Assembly: GCA_030373325.1 (NCBI GenBank)
Contig: JAUCZB010000020.1
Coordinates: forward strand, 1-49,191
Source: Cyanobium sp. CZS25K
GTDB taxonomy: Bacteria; Cyanobacteriota; Cyanobacteriia; PCC-6307; Cyanobiaceae
Length of the DNA: 49,191 nt
Reading direction: 5' to 3'
The notes under the pieces are model-generated. The model had not been told where the DNA came from and did no database searches. It saw only the letters and a program-made list of their open reading frames with translations. Made by a program: the position numbers and the translations under genes. This document shows positions 1-7,919 of this stretch, one piece after another. Every line of letters begins with the position of its first letter. Within the stretch, counting starts at the first letter, position 1.

Positions 1-110
1 TTGGGGGGTAGCCCCCTGCAAAAATAGCTCGATGCCAGGTAAAACATTATCTCCCCAGTTGCTGTGAAGCGCCGGGAGAGCCAACTGTTTCTTGAACAGG
101 AACAGAAAGG
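1..110. other. Left-edge sequence without an assignable gene
   Basis: No complete gene is recognisable here. One forward frame is open from base 2 to a TGA at 65-67 and could be the tail of a gene that starts outside the window, but the 21 residues match nothing I know. The stretch contains a short G5/C5 hairpin at 4-16 and a small CTGTT/AACAG hairpin at 85-99, directly before a much better terminator-like hairpin. An untranslated 3' region of an upstream gene or a small RNA are both possible; the sequence does not decide. Confidence 0.3.
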
Positions 111-137
111 AGAAGCCACCCGAGAGGGTGGCTTTTC
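111..137 (+). terminator. Rho-independent terminator candidate
   Basis: AGCCACCC (114-121) and GGGTGGCT (126-133) form a perfect 8-bp stem closed by a GAGA tetraloop, followed by TTTCT. A further A-T pair can extend the stem into the T run. This is the shape of an intrinsic terminator reading rightwards, so it most likely ends a transcript from outside the window. It lies inside the longest possible reading of the BrkB gene (GTG at 64), which argues that the gene begins further downstream. Confidence 0.6.
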
Positions 138-174
138 TGTTGCTCTGCCATCACGCTGTGGCCAGGATGCCTTG

Positions 175-1116
175 GTGTTGCCGTTCCGCACCCTCGAACA
201 TGGTCATGCCGTGAGCTGGCGTCGTCGTTTTCGCCCCATCTGGAAGGCCTATGCGCTGTGGCTTCGGGCGGATTGTGTCGATCTCAGTGCCGCCTTTGCT
301 TACCACACGCTTCAATCGTTCTTCCCGGCCCTGCTGATCGCGCTGTCGGTGGCCTCAAGGCTGCTTGGTCGCGATCTCGAACGCATCGACCGCCTGACCA
401 CCCTGGTGAGTCAGGTGCTGCCGGCGTCCGCCCTGCCGGGCTTCGAACTGACGCTGAGGCGCTTCACCAATCAGGGCTTTGGTGCGGGCATTCTCGGCGT
501 GGTGCTTCTCGCCCTCAGTGCCAGCAACATCTATCTCACGCTGCAGCGGGGGGCCGACCGTCTCTGGTGGAATCGCCCCTTTGGCTTCGACAATCTGCGC
601 TGGCAGCAGCACGTCCGTCGCTTCCTGGCCCTGCGCCTCAAGGCCCTGGTGCTCTTGTTGTTCGTCGGGGTGTTGATCGTCGTCGACCAGCTCTTCAGCA
701 CGGTGCGTCTGTTCGGCTCCAGGGGTTTCCATGACCAACTGCAGGCCTTTCTGCCCGAGCCCCTGCTCTGGGTGAGCTCCCTTTCCCTGGGGCTGGATCT
801 GCTCGTGTCCCTGCTGATCAGCTTCGGCGCCACCCTGGTGTTTCTCTGGATGCTGCCTTCACGCCGCATTCCCTTCCGGCCGCTGGTTCCCGGAGCCTTG
901 CTGGTGAGTGGCATCCTCACCCTGTCCAACCTTCTGCTGGGAAGAAGCCTGCTCGCCCTCGGCGTGCGCTTCGAGGCCTATGGGGTGGTGGGAGGCGTGC
1001 TGCTGCTGACGCTCTGGGTGTGGTTGGTGGGCGCTGTTCTCTATCTGGGCCAGTGCTTCAGTGTGGTGCTTTCCGGCGGTGCTGCGGGGGGGCCATCTAC
1101 ACCCCTGCCACGCTGA
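175..1116 (+). CDS. YihY/BrkB-family inner-membrane protein
   Basis: Multi-pass membrane protein of the YihY/virulence factor BrkB family (older name 'ribonuclease BN family', an annotation carried over from a misassignment). Visible family features are an N-terminal basic stretch, a conserved segment near SAAFAYHTLQSFFPALL, and about six hydrophobic segments ending in a glycine-rich final helix (VVGGVLLLTLWVWLVGAVLYLG). Its substrate is unknown. The frame is open back to a GTG at 64, but a terminator-like hairpin at 111-137 makes that start unlikely. GTG 175 has an AGGA about 9 bases upstream, and GTG 211 begins a more typical N-terminus (VSWRRRFRPIW). I use 175; 211 is nearly as good. Two small membrane-protein genes follow closely on the same strand. 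Confidence 0.8.
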   Translation: MLPFRTLEHGHAVSWRRRFRPIWKAYALWLRADCVDLSAAFAYHTLQSFFPALLIALSVASRLLGRDLERIDRLTTLVSQVLPASALPGFELTLRRFTNQGFGAGILGVVLLALSASNIYLTLQRGADRLWWNRPFGFDNLRWQQHVRRFLALRLKALVLLLFVGVLIVVDQLFSTVRLFGSRGFHDQLQAFLPEPLLWVSSLSLGLDLLVSLLISFGATLVFLWMLPSRRIPFRPLVPGALLVSGILTLSNLLLGRSLLALGVRFEAYGVVGGVLLLTLWVWLVGAVLYLGQCFSVVLSGGAAGGPSTPLPR

Positions 1117-1153
1117 GGATCGGCCCGTTTCAGGCCAGGATGGGGTTGCATCC

Positions 1154-1402
1154 ATGGATCGACCCTTGGCAAAGCCCGCCCTGCGTATCCCCCCGCTGCC
1201 GGCCAGTCTCGGGCTGGCCTGCATGGCTGTGGGGGCCGTCGTGCTGATCGGTCTCACCACCCTGGCACTGGTGCCGTTGCTCCTCGGTCTCGGCCTGCTG
1301 GCGGCCTGGCTCGTGGCGGCGCTCCTGCTGGGCTGGGCCGGTGTGGAGGGCCTGGCGGCCCTCGAACGCTGGATGGAGAGCGATCAGCGCTTCCAGCGCT
1401 GA
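1154..1402 (+). CDS. Small two-helix membrane protein
   Basis: 82-residue protein with a basic, proline-rich N-terminus, then two long hydrophobic segments (about residues 18-40 and 43-66) and an acidic amphipathic tail (ALERWMESDQRF). I do not recognise a family. It starts at ATG 1154, 37 bases after the BrkB gene, and its TGA overlaps the ATG of the next gene by one base (TGATG), so the two are probably translationally coupled. A role tied to the neighbouring membrane proteins is only inferred from position. Confidence 0.6.
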   Translation: MDRPLAKPALRIPPLPASLGLACMAVGAVVLIGLTTLALVPLLLGLGLLAAWLVAALLLGWAGVEGLAALERWMESDQRFQR

Positions 1403-1824
1403 TGGAGCGACGCATCCCCTGGCTCTGGATCGGTGTGGCGGCAGCCCTGCTGCTTGTGCCCACGTCGGCCGGACGCCTTCTGCTCGATGTGATCGGAGGG
1501 CTGACCCTCACCCTGCTGCTCCTGCCGTTGCTGGCTGGTGGGGTGGCCCTGATCGGCTGGCAGCTGGTCCGCCGTCGCCTGCGCAGCTGCCCAAACTGCG
1601 GGTTCGCCAGTCTGGGTAGCGATGTCTGTCCTGCCTGCGGCAGTTCCTTCGCTGGCGGGGAGCCTCCTGGAGCACCTTCCGGGGCAGCGTCGGGTTCCTC
1701 CTTCTGGGGATCCCGCCCAGATCTGGACATCGATGCCCGCGACGTCACGATCAACGTTGAGGTCGTCGACCTGGAGCCTTCCACCACCAGGGAGCTTGGC
1801 GACCGCGAGAGCGATCGCCCCTGA
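1402..1824 (+). CDS. Membrane-anchored zinc-ribbon protein
   Basis: 140 residues. Two hydrophobic segments (about residues 6-27 and 30-52) are followed by a four-cysteine zinc-ribbon (CPNC at about 63-66, CPAC at about 75-78) and a low-complexity Gly/Ser/Pro region ending in an acidic tail. The CxxC-x8-CxxC spacing fits a structural Zn2+ site, probably on the cytoplasmic side. The start is fixed by the TGATG overlap with the previous gene. No enzyme domain is visible. It ends 9 bases before the stop codon of the convergent DUF2834 gene. Confidence 0.65.
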   Translation: MERRIPWLWIGVAAALLLVPTSAGRLLLDVIGGLTLTLLLLPLLAGGVALIGWQLVRRRLRSCPNCGFASLGSDVCPACGSSFAGGEPPGAPSGAASGSSFWGSRPDLDIDARDVTINVEVVDLEPSTTRELGDRESDRP

Positions 1825-1833
1825 GCGAACAGC

Positions 1834-2289
1834 TCACCCGGCAGGATCAGGCGCCGCTGGGGCAGCTCGGCCCAGCTCATTCAAGCGTCGTTCGCGCAGA
1901 TGCAGGAACAGGGGCGCCCCGAAGGCGAAGGCGATGGTGACGCAGCTGAGCAGAACCCAGCCCAGTCCGCGCATGCCGAGACGACGGCTTTCGCGCACCA
2001 TCCAGATCGTGACGGCCGTCGCACCGATCGCCAGATCGCTGCTCAGGGAGCGGGCCGCTGGGTTCGCATTCGCCTGGCGGATGAACTGACCCAGATCGAA
2101 AGCCGACCCCTCCAGCCGCATGAACTCCAGATTGGCCAGCCAGGGAAGCACCCCACCGGCCACGGCCAGGGCGAGATACAGCCAGGCGATCCAGCTGATG
2201 CCGCCGGGGCCCGGGCTGGCGCCTCGACCCTCTGGCACCGGCACCGATGCGGTCTCGTCATTCGGGTTCATCAGACCGTCGTCGCTCAT
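1834..2289 (-). CDS. DUF2834-type membrane protein
   Basis: 151 residues. An N-terminal hydrophilic, glycine-rich leader is followed by a membrane core with the pattern IAWLYLALAVAGGVLPWLANLEFM, a second hydrophobic stretch and a third near WVLLSCVTIAFAFGAPLFL, then a charged C-terminus. The first helix and following acidic loop match what I know of the DUF2834 family, a three-helix membrane protein of unknown function. The ATG at 2289 overlaps the xseB stop as ATGA, so this gene is the last of the xseA-xseB unit and is probably translated by coupling. The family assignment is by motif recall, not a search. Confidence 0.65.
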   Translation of the reverse strand: MSDDGLMNPNDETASVPVPEGRGASPGPGGISWIAWLYLALAVAGGVLPWLANLEFMRLEGSAFDLGQFIRQANANPAARSLSSDLAIGATAVTIWMVRESRRLGMRGLGWVLLSCVTIAFAFGAPLFLHLRERRLNELGRAAPAAPDPAG

Positions 2290-2588
2290 GGGGCGTAGGG
2301 CGTGGGAGCCCGTTCCGGCTGGTGGGGATCCCATTGCATCACCTGCTGCTCCACCTGCTGCAGCACAGCCTCGCAGCGCTCGGCGTAGGTCAGGGCCCGG
2401 CGGTAGAGATCGGCCATCGTCTCCACATCCAGCTCCTGGTCCTGCAGCTGGGCCAGACAGAGTTCCAGGGCCGTCTGGGCTTCACGGAAACTCAGATCCG
2501 CCGCCACGTCGGCAGCCGAATCGTGGCTGGACGCCGCTTTGGAGGGCTGCGGTGGAGGAGGGCTGGATCGGGGGGCGGGCTTGGCCAT
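2286..2588 (-). CDS. xseB: Exodeoxyribonuclease VII small subunit
   Basis: 100 residues. The C-terminal two-thirds carries the XseB pattern: a helix with SFREAQTALELCLAQLQDQEL, then DVETMADLYRRALTYAERCEAVL. It is the small partner of XseA in exonuclease VII, which degrades single-stranded DNA to oligonucleotides. The first 30 residues are a proline- and serine-rich extension not needed by the family core. It lies 58 bases downstream of xseA on the same strand, and its stop overlaps the start of the DUF2834 gene (ATGA). Confidence 0.9.
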   Translation of the reverse strand: MAKPAPRSSPPPPQPSKAASSHDSAADVAADLSFREAQTALELCLAQLQDQELDVETMADLYRRALTYAERCEAVLQQVEQQVMQWDPHQPERAPTPYAP

Positions 2589-2646
2589 GGGTTCGACAGG
2601 GGGCGGTGGAGCGGAGATCTCAGGGCGCCGCGTGGGCGGCAGGGCA

Positions 2647-3837
2647 TCAGGGGCCCGGTCCGTCCGGTTCGATCCCCTGCACCCGCATCACCACCCGGCC
2701 ATCCGCCAGCTCCGCGATGACTCCTGCCCCCGGCCGCAGTTGGGCCACCGAGCGCAGCAGCCGTCCGTCGGTATCCCTCAGCAGACTGAAACCCCTGGCC
2801 AGCAGGTGATGGGGAGAGAGCGCCTGCAGCAGTTGCCGTTGCTGGACCAGCCACTCCCGCCGCTGACCCAGCAGCCGGCCCGGATGCAGCATCCGCAGCT
2901 GCTCCTGACGGGTGGCCAGCCGGTGCCTGGCTGAGGCGATGCGAAGGGCCAACGTGCGTTGCAGATGGCCGTGCTCCTGCTCCAGGGACCGGAGCATCTG
3001 GAGACGTTCCGGAAGCAGGGCCACCAGGGCCGCCGTGGGCGTGGCCGCCCGGTAGTCGGCCACCAGATCGGCGATGGTGACGTCATCCTCATGGCCGATG
3101 CCGCAGATGACCGGGCATGGAGACGCCGCCAGGCAGCGGGCCAGAGGCTCCCCGTCGAAGACGGCCAGATCTTCCCGGCTCCCGCCTCCTCGGGCCACCA
3201 CCAGCGCCTCGATGCCAAGGCTGACGGCCTTCCGGAAGAGGCTTTCGATGGCGGCGACGATCTCGGATTCCACGTTCCCTTGAACGGGGATCGGCACGAC
3301 CAGCAGATCCGTGGCGGGCCACCGCTCCCTGGCCGTTCTCAGCATGTCGGCAAGGGCCGCGCTCGGCACGCTGGTCAGCAAGGCGATGCGGCGGGGCCAG
3401 CGGGGCAGCGGTCGCTTCCGCTCCGGGTCAAACAGCCCTTCCGGCTCCAGCCGGCTGCGCACCTGCTCGAACTGGCGCAGAACGGTGGTCAGGCTGGGAC
3501 GCACATCCAGAACCTGGACCGTGAGGCTGGCCCTTGCCGCCCAGAAGTTGAGCTTGCCGACGACCACCACCCCATCGCCTTCCTGGGGAACGAAGCTGAG
3601 TTTCTGGAGCTGGGAGGACCAGATCACGCCCTGGATGCTGGTCTGGCCGTCGATGAGGCTGAGCCACAGGTGGCCCTTCTTCTGCTGGGGACGCCCCACG
3701 GTGGCCTCCAGCAGGAAGCGGGGGGCGAACCCCCTCTCGAGCAGCGAGCCGATGGCCTGGTTGAGTTCAGCGACCGTGAAGCGTGGAATGCCGTCGTGCT
3801 GGCGGGGAGACGCGCTGCTGCCAGGGACCGTAAGCAT
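2647..3837 (-). CDS. xseA: Exodeoxyribonuclease VII large subunit
   Basis: 396 residues, slightly short for XseA. It has an N-terminal OB-fold that binds single-stranded DNA (residues ~15-115, from FTVAELNQAIGSLLE), then the catalytic core with RIALLTSVPSAALADML, VPIPVQGNVESEIVAAI and the hallmark VVARGGGSREDLAVFDGE, ending in GIGHEDDVTIADLVADYRA. A coiled-coil region follows (QEHGHLQRTLALRIASA) before a short C-terminal beta domain. The enzyme removes nucleotides from both ends of single-stranded DNA in mismatch repair and recombination. Its gene precedes xseB, the usual order. Confidence 0.93.
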   Translation of the reverse strand: MLTVPGSSASPRQHDGIPRFTVAELNQAIGSLLERGFAPRFLLEATVGRPQQKKGHLWLSLIDGQTSIQGVIWSSQLQKLSFVPQEGDGVVVVGKLNFWAARASLTVQVLDVRPSLTTVLRQFEQVRSRLEPEGLFDPERKRPLPRWPRRIALLTSVPSAALADMLRTARERWPATDLLVVPIPVQGNVESEIVAAIESLFRKAVSLGIEALVVARGGGSREDLAVFDGEPLARCLAASPCPVICGIGHEDDVTIADLVADYRAATPTAALVALLPERLQMLRSLEQEHGHLQRTLALRIASARHRLATRQEQLRMLHPGRLLGQRREWLVQQRQLLQALSPHHLLARGFSLLRDTDGRLLRSVAQLRPGAGVIAELADGRVVMRVQGIEPDGPGP

Positions 3838-3841
3838 GGCT

Positions 3842-4036
3842 TCAGTGCGTGAGCTTGCGGTAGCAGAGCCACCAGTAGAGACTCAGCAGGCCGGCCACCA
3901 GAGCAAGGGCGCGGCCGGCGGGATGGTCCACGCGGATCAGGCCCGCCCCGGTGATCACCAGCGCACTGCTCAGCAACCGGGCGCCGTCGCGGCGGTTGCC
4001 GACATAGAAACGCGGAGAGGCGGCGGAGGGGGCCAT
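3842..4036 (-). CDS. Small membrane protein upstream of xseA
   Basis: 64 residues with a polar N-terminus and two hydrophobic segments (ALVITGAGLI and ALALVAGLLSLYWWLCY), ending in RKLTH. It ends four bases before the xseA start codon on the same strand, so it is probably the first gene of the xseA-xseB-DUF2834 transcript. No family is recognised. Coding is supported by tight spacing and by a clean membrane-protein pattern. Confidence 0.6.
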   Translation of the reverse strand: MAPSAASPRFYVGNRRDGARLLSSALVITGAGLIRVDHPAGRALALVAGLLSLYWWLCYRKLTH

Positions 4037-4088
4037 CAGGGGGCGGAGCCTGGAGAGGGGCTCAACCTAGGACCGCACCACGGCCCAC

Positions 4089-4115
4089 AAAAAAGCCGCC
4101 GGTAGGCTCGGCGGC
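4089..4115 (-). terminator. Rho-independent terminator of hli
   Basis: On the minus strand, GCCGCC and GGCGGC form a 6-bp G+C stem around a 9-base loop, followed by a run of six T. It lies about 50 bases after the hli stop codon in the direction of transcription. This would make hli a single-gene transcript separate from the small membrane protein and xseA downstream. Confidence 0.75.
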
Positions 4116-4168
4116 CATCGCCCTGCAGGGAGGCTCAGGGAGCCTTGGGCCTGGGAGAAGGCCCGGTC

Positions 4169-4315
4169 TCAGCCGAGGCCAACCTGGGCCAGAATGCCTT
4201 GGCCGGTGAGAATTTCGGTCGCCAGACCGATCACGAAGCCCATCATGGCCAGGCGGCCATTCCAGGTTTCGGCGAAGTTGACGAAACCGAAGCGGGGCTG
4301 GGAAGCGTCAGACAT
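4169..4315 (-). CDS. hli: High-light-inducible (Hli/Scp) chlorophyll-binding protein
   Basis: 48-residue single-helix protein of the LHC/ELIP superfamily. The chlorophyll-binding signature is complete: FAETWNGRLAMMGFVIGLATE, with the Glu and Asn ligands for chlorophyll and the Arg that pairs with Glu in a dimer, followed by the short GQGILAQVGL tail. Family members sit in the thylakoid membrane, bind chlorophyll and carotenoid, quench energy and help photosystem II assembly under strong light. The ATG at 4315 gives a normal Hli length. A GAGG lies about 9 bases upstream. The gene stands alone between a candidate light-responsive box and its own terminator. The frame continues upstream without a stop, but that extension has no family resemblance. 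Confidence 0.95.
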   Translation of the reverse strand: MSDASQPRFGFVNFAETWNGRLAMMGFVIGLATEILTGQGILAQVGLG

Positions 4316-4330
4316 GGAAGGAACCCTCGG

Positions 4331-4348
4331 TAGAAAACTCACTGTAAC
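4331..4348 (-). promoter_or_regulatory. Possible degenerate HLR1 (RpaB) box for hli
   Basis: On the minus strand, GTTACAGT-GA-GTTTTCTA resembles the two-repeat HLR1 element, (G/T)TTACA(T/A)(T/A)-NN-(G/T)TTACA(T/A)(T/A). The first half matches 7 of 8 positions and the second only 5 of 8. It lies 16-33 bases before the hli ATG, overlapping a possible -10 (TACAGT). RpaB control of hli genes through HLR1 is established for cyanobacteria; its use here is inference from an imperfect match. Confidence 0.35.
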
Positions 4349-4426
4349 GAAACGTGGAGCGTTCTTGACAGTCGCAGGGACTACGGATCCGGGTGTGGGT
4401 TGCACGGTTGACAGCCGAGCCCGGCC

Positions 4427-5302
4427 ATGGCATTGAGGCCGCTGCAGGTGCCGGGCCCCGGCCGTGGGTCGTTCTGGGGGCCCGGGCCGCAGGAACGCCG
4501 GACCAGGCCCCGCGTCCGCATCCAGCAGCACCTCGCGGAGCCCCTGCCCAGCGGAGCTGATCTGGTGCTGGTCACCGATCTCGACGGAACCCTGCTGGAG
4601 GGCACCGTCCCGACGCGACGCCGGGTCTACGGCTGGCTGGCCTCCCAGCGCCACCGCGTGTTGCAGGTGTTCAGCACGGGAAGGGATCTGCGCTCCGTCA
4701 CCCGGCTGCTGGCCCAGGAGGCAGCGCTGGGGCTCCATCCCCCCCACCTGGTGATCGGCGATGTGGGCTGCACGGTGGCCTGTGGCGCCTCCCTCACCCC
4801 CCTGCCCCTGGCCCTGGATCCGATCGAGGCCCTTTGGCGGGGACGGGCGGAGAAGGTGCTGCCCCTGCTTGCGAGGCTCCCGGGCCTGTCCCCCCAGCCC
4901 CTCAGCGCCGACCGGCGCCTGGCCTACGGCATCGACCCCCACAGGCTCGACATCCGCCGGCTGGCGGCCATCGAGGCCCATGGGGTGGATTGTCTGGTTT
5001 CCGGCGATAAGTACCTTGACGTGCTGCCGCCCGGTGTCAACAAGGGCAGCACCTTGCTGGGTCTGCTGGAGTGGCTGGAGCTGGAACCCGCCTTGGTGGT
5101 CACCGCGGGGGATTCCCTCAACGATCTGGCCATGTTCGAGACGGGACTGCAGAGCGTGATGGTTGGCAATGCGGAGCCCGGCCTGGTGCGGGCCCTGCCG
5201 GGGCTGGCCCGTACCTATCGCGCCAGCGCCCATGGCTGCGACGGCATCCTCGAAGGACTGCGCCATTTCGGCTTCGGCCATCTTCTGGACGGCCTGCTCT
5301 GA
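4427..5302 (+). CDS. HAD-IIB phosphatase, sucrose-phosphatase-like
   Basis: 291-residue HAD-superfamily hydrolase. Motif I is VTDLDGTLLEG (nucleophile Asp51, acid Asp53), motif II FSTGR (83-86), motif III the Lys in GVNKGS (Lys206), and motif IV GDSLNDLAMF (Asp229, Asp233). The cap lies between motifs II and III, as in subclass IIB, which includes sucrose-6-phosphate phosphatase and mannosyl-phosphoglycerate phosphatase. It probably removes phosphate from a sugar phosphate used to make a compatible solute, but the exact substrate cannot be read. The first ~45 residues are Pro/Gly/Arg-rich and outside the fold, so the true start could be later. It is divergent from hli and convergent with hrpB. 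Confidence 0.8.
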   Translation: MALRPLQVPGPGRGSFWGPGPQERRTRPRVRIQQHLAEPLPSGADLVLVTDLDGTLLEGTVPTRRRVYGWLASQRHRVLQVFSTGRDLRSVTRLLAQEAALGLHPPHLVIGDVGCTVACGASLTPLPLALDPIEALWRGRAEKVLPLLARLPGLSPQPLSADRRLAYGIDPHRLDIRRLAAIEAHGVDCLVSGDKYLDVLPPGVNKGSTLLGLLEWLELEPALVVTAGDSLNDLAMFETGLQSVMVGNAEPGLVRALPGLARTYRASAHGCDGILEGLRHFGFGHLLDGLL

Positions 5303-5348
5303 TCGGCCGGCCCCCCGCGGCCCCGCTGGATCAGTGGACTGACCCGGA

Positions 5349-7919
5349 TCAACGGTCCGGCTTGCGGGCACTCTCCCGCGCCAGGGCCGCCTTGGTGCGG
5401 GCGCTGGCGATGCCCTGGCGGGGATCCTCGGGCCAGGGATGACGCGGGTAGCGGCCGCGCAGCTCCCGTCGCACTTCGGTGTAGCCGTGCTTCCAGAAGC
5501 CAGCCAGGTCGCTGGTGACGGCAGCGGGGCGTCCCGCCGGAGACAACAGCTCCACCTTCACCGGCAGGCGGCCGTCGAGCACCGTGGGCCCTTCAAGGCA
5601 GCCGAACATCTCCTGCAGCTTGACGGCCAGCACAGGGATGCCGCTTGCGTAGTCCAGCGGCACCCTGCGGCCGGACGGTACCGGCTGGGTGAGGGGCAGA
5701 AGGCGATCCAGCTCCTGGCGCAGGCACCAGTCCAGACCGCCCCAGAGGATCTCCGACAGGTCGAGCTGCTGCAGATCCTGAAGGCTGCGCAGGCCGCCGA
5801 GGTGGGGGCCCAGCCAGGCGCCGGGATCGTCCCGCAGCCGCTCCGGTGATCGGTCGGGCCAGGGCGCTCCCAGGTACCGGTGGGCCAGTATCAGCCTCTG
5901 TTGCAGCTGGCGGCTGGCACGGCACCAGGGCAGCCCGTCGAGGCCCAGCCCCTGCAGGCCTTCCAGCAAGGCGCGCTCCACCAGCTCTCCGCTGGCTTCC
6001 GGCCAGGGCCGACGCTCCAGCACCAGGGCTCCGACGCGCCGCAGCCGCTCGCAGCGCACCCGTTGGTCGGCGGCATCCCAGCGGGCTTCGGCGCTGTCCT
6101 CGACCGCGTCCGCCACCAGCTCTTCGAGGTCGCGGCGGCGGAGGGCCACCGCCAGCCGCACCCGGGCCTCCTGCCCCTGCCCGTCCACGCTCGCGATCGC
6201 CAGGGCTTCGGCCCCCGCCAGGGGGTCCCCCGGAGGAAGAACGGCGCCGCGACCGCTGCGCATCAGGAAGCGCCCATCCCCCCGGCCCCGGCCCAGGGCC
6301 AGCCGCTCCGGATAGGCCCAGGCCAGCAGCTGGGCCGCATGGGCGTCGTCGGATCCGGCGGCCGCATCGCGGCAGGAGGCCGCCGCCACTGGCTCTGCGG
6401 CCCCCCGCCCGTCCCCGAGCTGGCGCAGCAACTGGGACTGGAGGCGGCTCCAGGGGGCCCGAGAACCCGAACGGGCGTTGTCGCCGGGGTCTGGGCGGCT
6501 TCGCCACAGCCAGTCGAGGCGCCGCATCAGGTCGCAGCCGGCCTCGCGGCGATCGAGGGGATCCCGTTCGCTGAGCAGCACGGCCACGGCAGTGGCGAGG
6601 GACTCCCAGCCCCGTTCCCTGGCCCGCAGCAGCATGTGGGCCAGGCGTGGATGGAGCCCCAGGCGGGCCATGGCCCGCCCGTGAAGGCTGATCAGTCCGC
6701 GGCCATCGACGGCCCCCAGCTGTTGCAGCAGCGTGCGGGCCTCTGCGAGCGAACGGCGGGGGGGCGGAACGAGCCAGGGCACGCTGTCGTCGGCCAGGCT
6801 GCCCCATTCCGCCAGCTGCAGGGCGATCGGCAGGGGATCGACCTCGAGCAGTTCCGGCGGATCGAAAGCGGGTCGGCGCTGCTGCTCAGCCGGGGACCAG
6901 AGCCGCAGGCAGTGTCCCGGTCCCAGCCGACCGGCCCGGCCGCGCCGCTGCGCGGCACTGGCCTGGCTGGCGGGCTGGGTGACCAGTCCATCCATGCCTG
7001 TGGCCGGGTCAAAGCGGCTGAGACGGCTGAGGCCGCTGTCGATCACCAGCGTCACCCCCGCGATGGTGAGCGAGCTCTCCGCCACCGAGGTCGCCAGCAC
7101 CACCTTGCCGGCCGGCTGGCGGGCTGCCGCGATGGCGTGCCCCTGGGCCGCCAGGGGCAGTTGGCCATGGAGGAGAACGGCTTCCGTCTCGGCCCCCCAG
7201 GGGCTGGCTTCGATGGCACGGCGCGCCGTCTCCAACTCCCCGAGGCCCGGCAGGAACACCAGCACGGTGCCCCGCGGCTGGGGCTGGGTCAGCCAGTGAG
7301 CTTCGAGTGCCCGCAGCACCTGGCGTTCGAGCCGCTCGTCCTGCCGGGGCGGCTGATAGGTGACGCTGACCGGATGGCTGCGTCCCTCGCAGCTGATCAC
7401 GGCGGCTCCATCCAGTTCGGAGGCCAGGGGTTCGAGATCGAGTGTGGCCGACATCACCAGCAGACGCAGCTCGGGACGCAGCAGGCTGCGGGCCTGACGG
7501 ACCAGGGCCAGGGCCAGATCCGCCTCGGCCTGGCGCTCATGAAACTCGTCGAAGATCACGCAGGCCACCCCTTCCAGGGCGGGATCGGCCTGGAGCCGGC
7601 GCAGGAACAGGCCGGTGGTGACCACTTCCAGACGGGTGGCCGTCGAGGTGCGCGACTCCAGCCGCACGCTGTAGCCCACCCGGCCGCCTACGGGTTCGTT
7701 GAGGTTGGCGGCCAGGCGCTGGGCAGCGGAGCGGGCCGCCAGCCGCCTTGGCTCCAGCATCAGAAGGCGAGCCTCCGGGCCCAGGCTGTCGAGCAGGGCG
7801 AGGGGAACCCGGGTGGTCTTACCAGCGCCGGGTTCGGCCTGGAGCAACAGGGTGGCACCAGGCCCGAGGGCGGCGGTGATGGCCGGGAGGCGGCCGTCGA
7901 TGGGCAGGGGCGGGTTCAG
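5349..7919 (-). CDS. hrpB: ATP-dependent RNA helicase HrpB
   Basis: DEAH-type helicase of about 856 residues. Order: Walker A AEPGAGKTT (Lys34), motif Ia LEPRRLAAR, the HrpB-type DEFH box in FDEFHERQAEADLAL, SAT motif, the C-terminal helicase domain with VLATSVAESSLTIAGVTLVIDSG and QRRGRAGR, then the HrpB-specific C-terminal region. The conserved N-terminus LPIDGRLPAITAALGPGATLLLQ is fully encoded, yet there is no ATG, GTG or TTG before TTG 7847, which lies inside that region just before Walker A. CTG 7919 overlaps the upstream stop as CTGA and gives a normal N-terminus, so I take it as the start; CTG 7907 is the alternative. The physiological role of HrpB in cyanobacteria is not established. 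Confidence 0.9.
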   Translation of the reverse strand: MNPPLPIDGRLPAITAALGPGATLLLQAEPGAGKTTRVPLALLDSLGPEARLLMLEPRRLAARSAAQRLAANLNEPVGGRVGYSVRLESRTSTATRLEVVTTGLFLRRLQADPALEGVACVIFDEFHERQAEADLALALVRQARSLLRPELRLLVMSATLDLEPLASELDGAAVISCEGRSHPVSVTYQPPRQDERLERQVLRALEAHWLTQPQPRGTVLVFLPGLGELETARRAIEASPWGAETEAVLLHGQLPLAAQGHAIAAARQPAGKVVLATSVAESSLTIAGVTLVIDSGLSRLSRFDPATGMDGLVTQPASQASAAQRRGRAGRLGPGHCLRLWSPAEQQRRPAFDPPELLEVDPLPIALQLAEWGSLADDSVPWLVPPPRRSLAEARTLLQQLGAVDGRGLISLHGRAMARLGLHPRLAHMLLRARERGWESLATAVAVLLSERDPLDRREAGCDLMRRLDWLWRSRPDPGDNARSGSRAPWSRLQSQLLRQLGDGRGAAEPVAAASCRDAAAGSDDAHAAQLLAWAYPERLALGRGRGDGRFLMRSGRGAVLPPGDPLAGAEALAIASVDGQGQEARVRLAVALRRRDLEELVADAVEDSAEARWDAADQRVRCERLRRVGALVLERRPWPEASGELVERALLEGLQGLGLDGLPWCRASRQLQQRLILAHRYLGAPWPDRSPERLRDDPGAWLGPHLGGLRSLQDLQQLDLSEILWGGLDWCLRQELDRLLPLTQPVPSGRRVPLDYASGIPVLAVKLQEMFGCLEGPTVLDGRLPVKVELLSPAGRPAAVTSDLAGFWKHGYTEVRRELRGRYPRHPWPEDPRQGIASARTKAALARESARKPDR

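Noticed and set aside
5331..5342. TCAGT-GG-ACTGA inverted repeat between the HAD gene and hrpB
   Set aside because: Only a 5-bp stem with a 2-base loop and no T run; too weak to call a terminator.
4169..5371. A 400-residue minus-strand reading through hli
   Set aside because: Only the last 48 residues resemble a protein family (Hli). The rest is Gln/Gly-rich shadow of the HAD phosphatase on the other strand.
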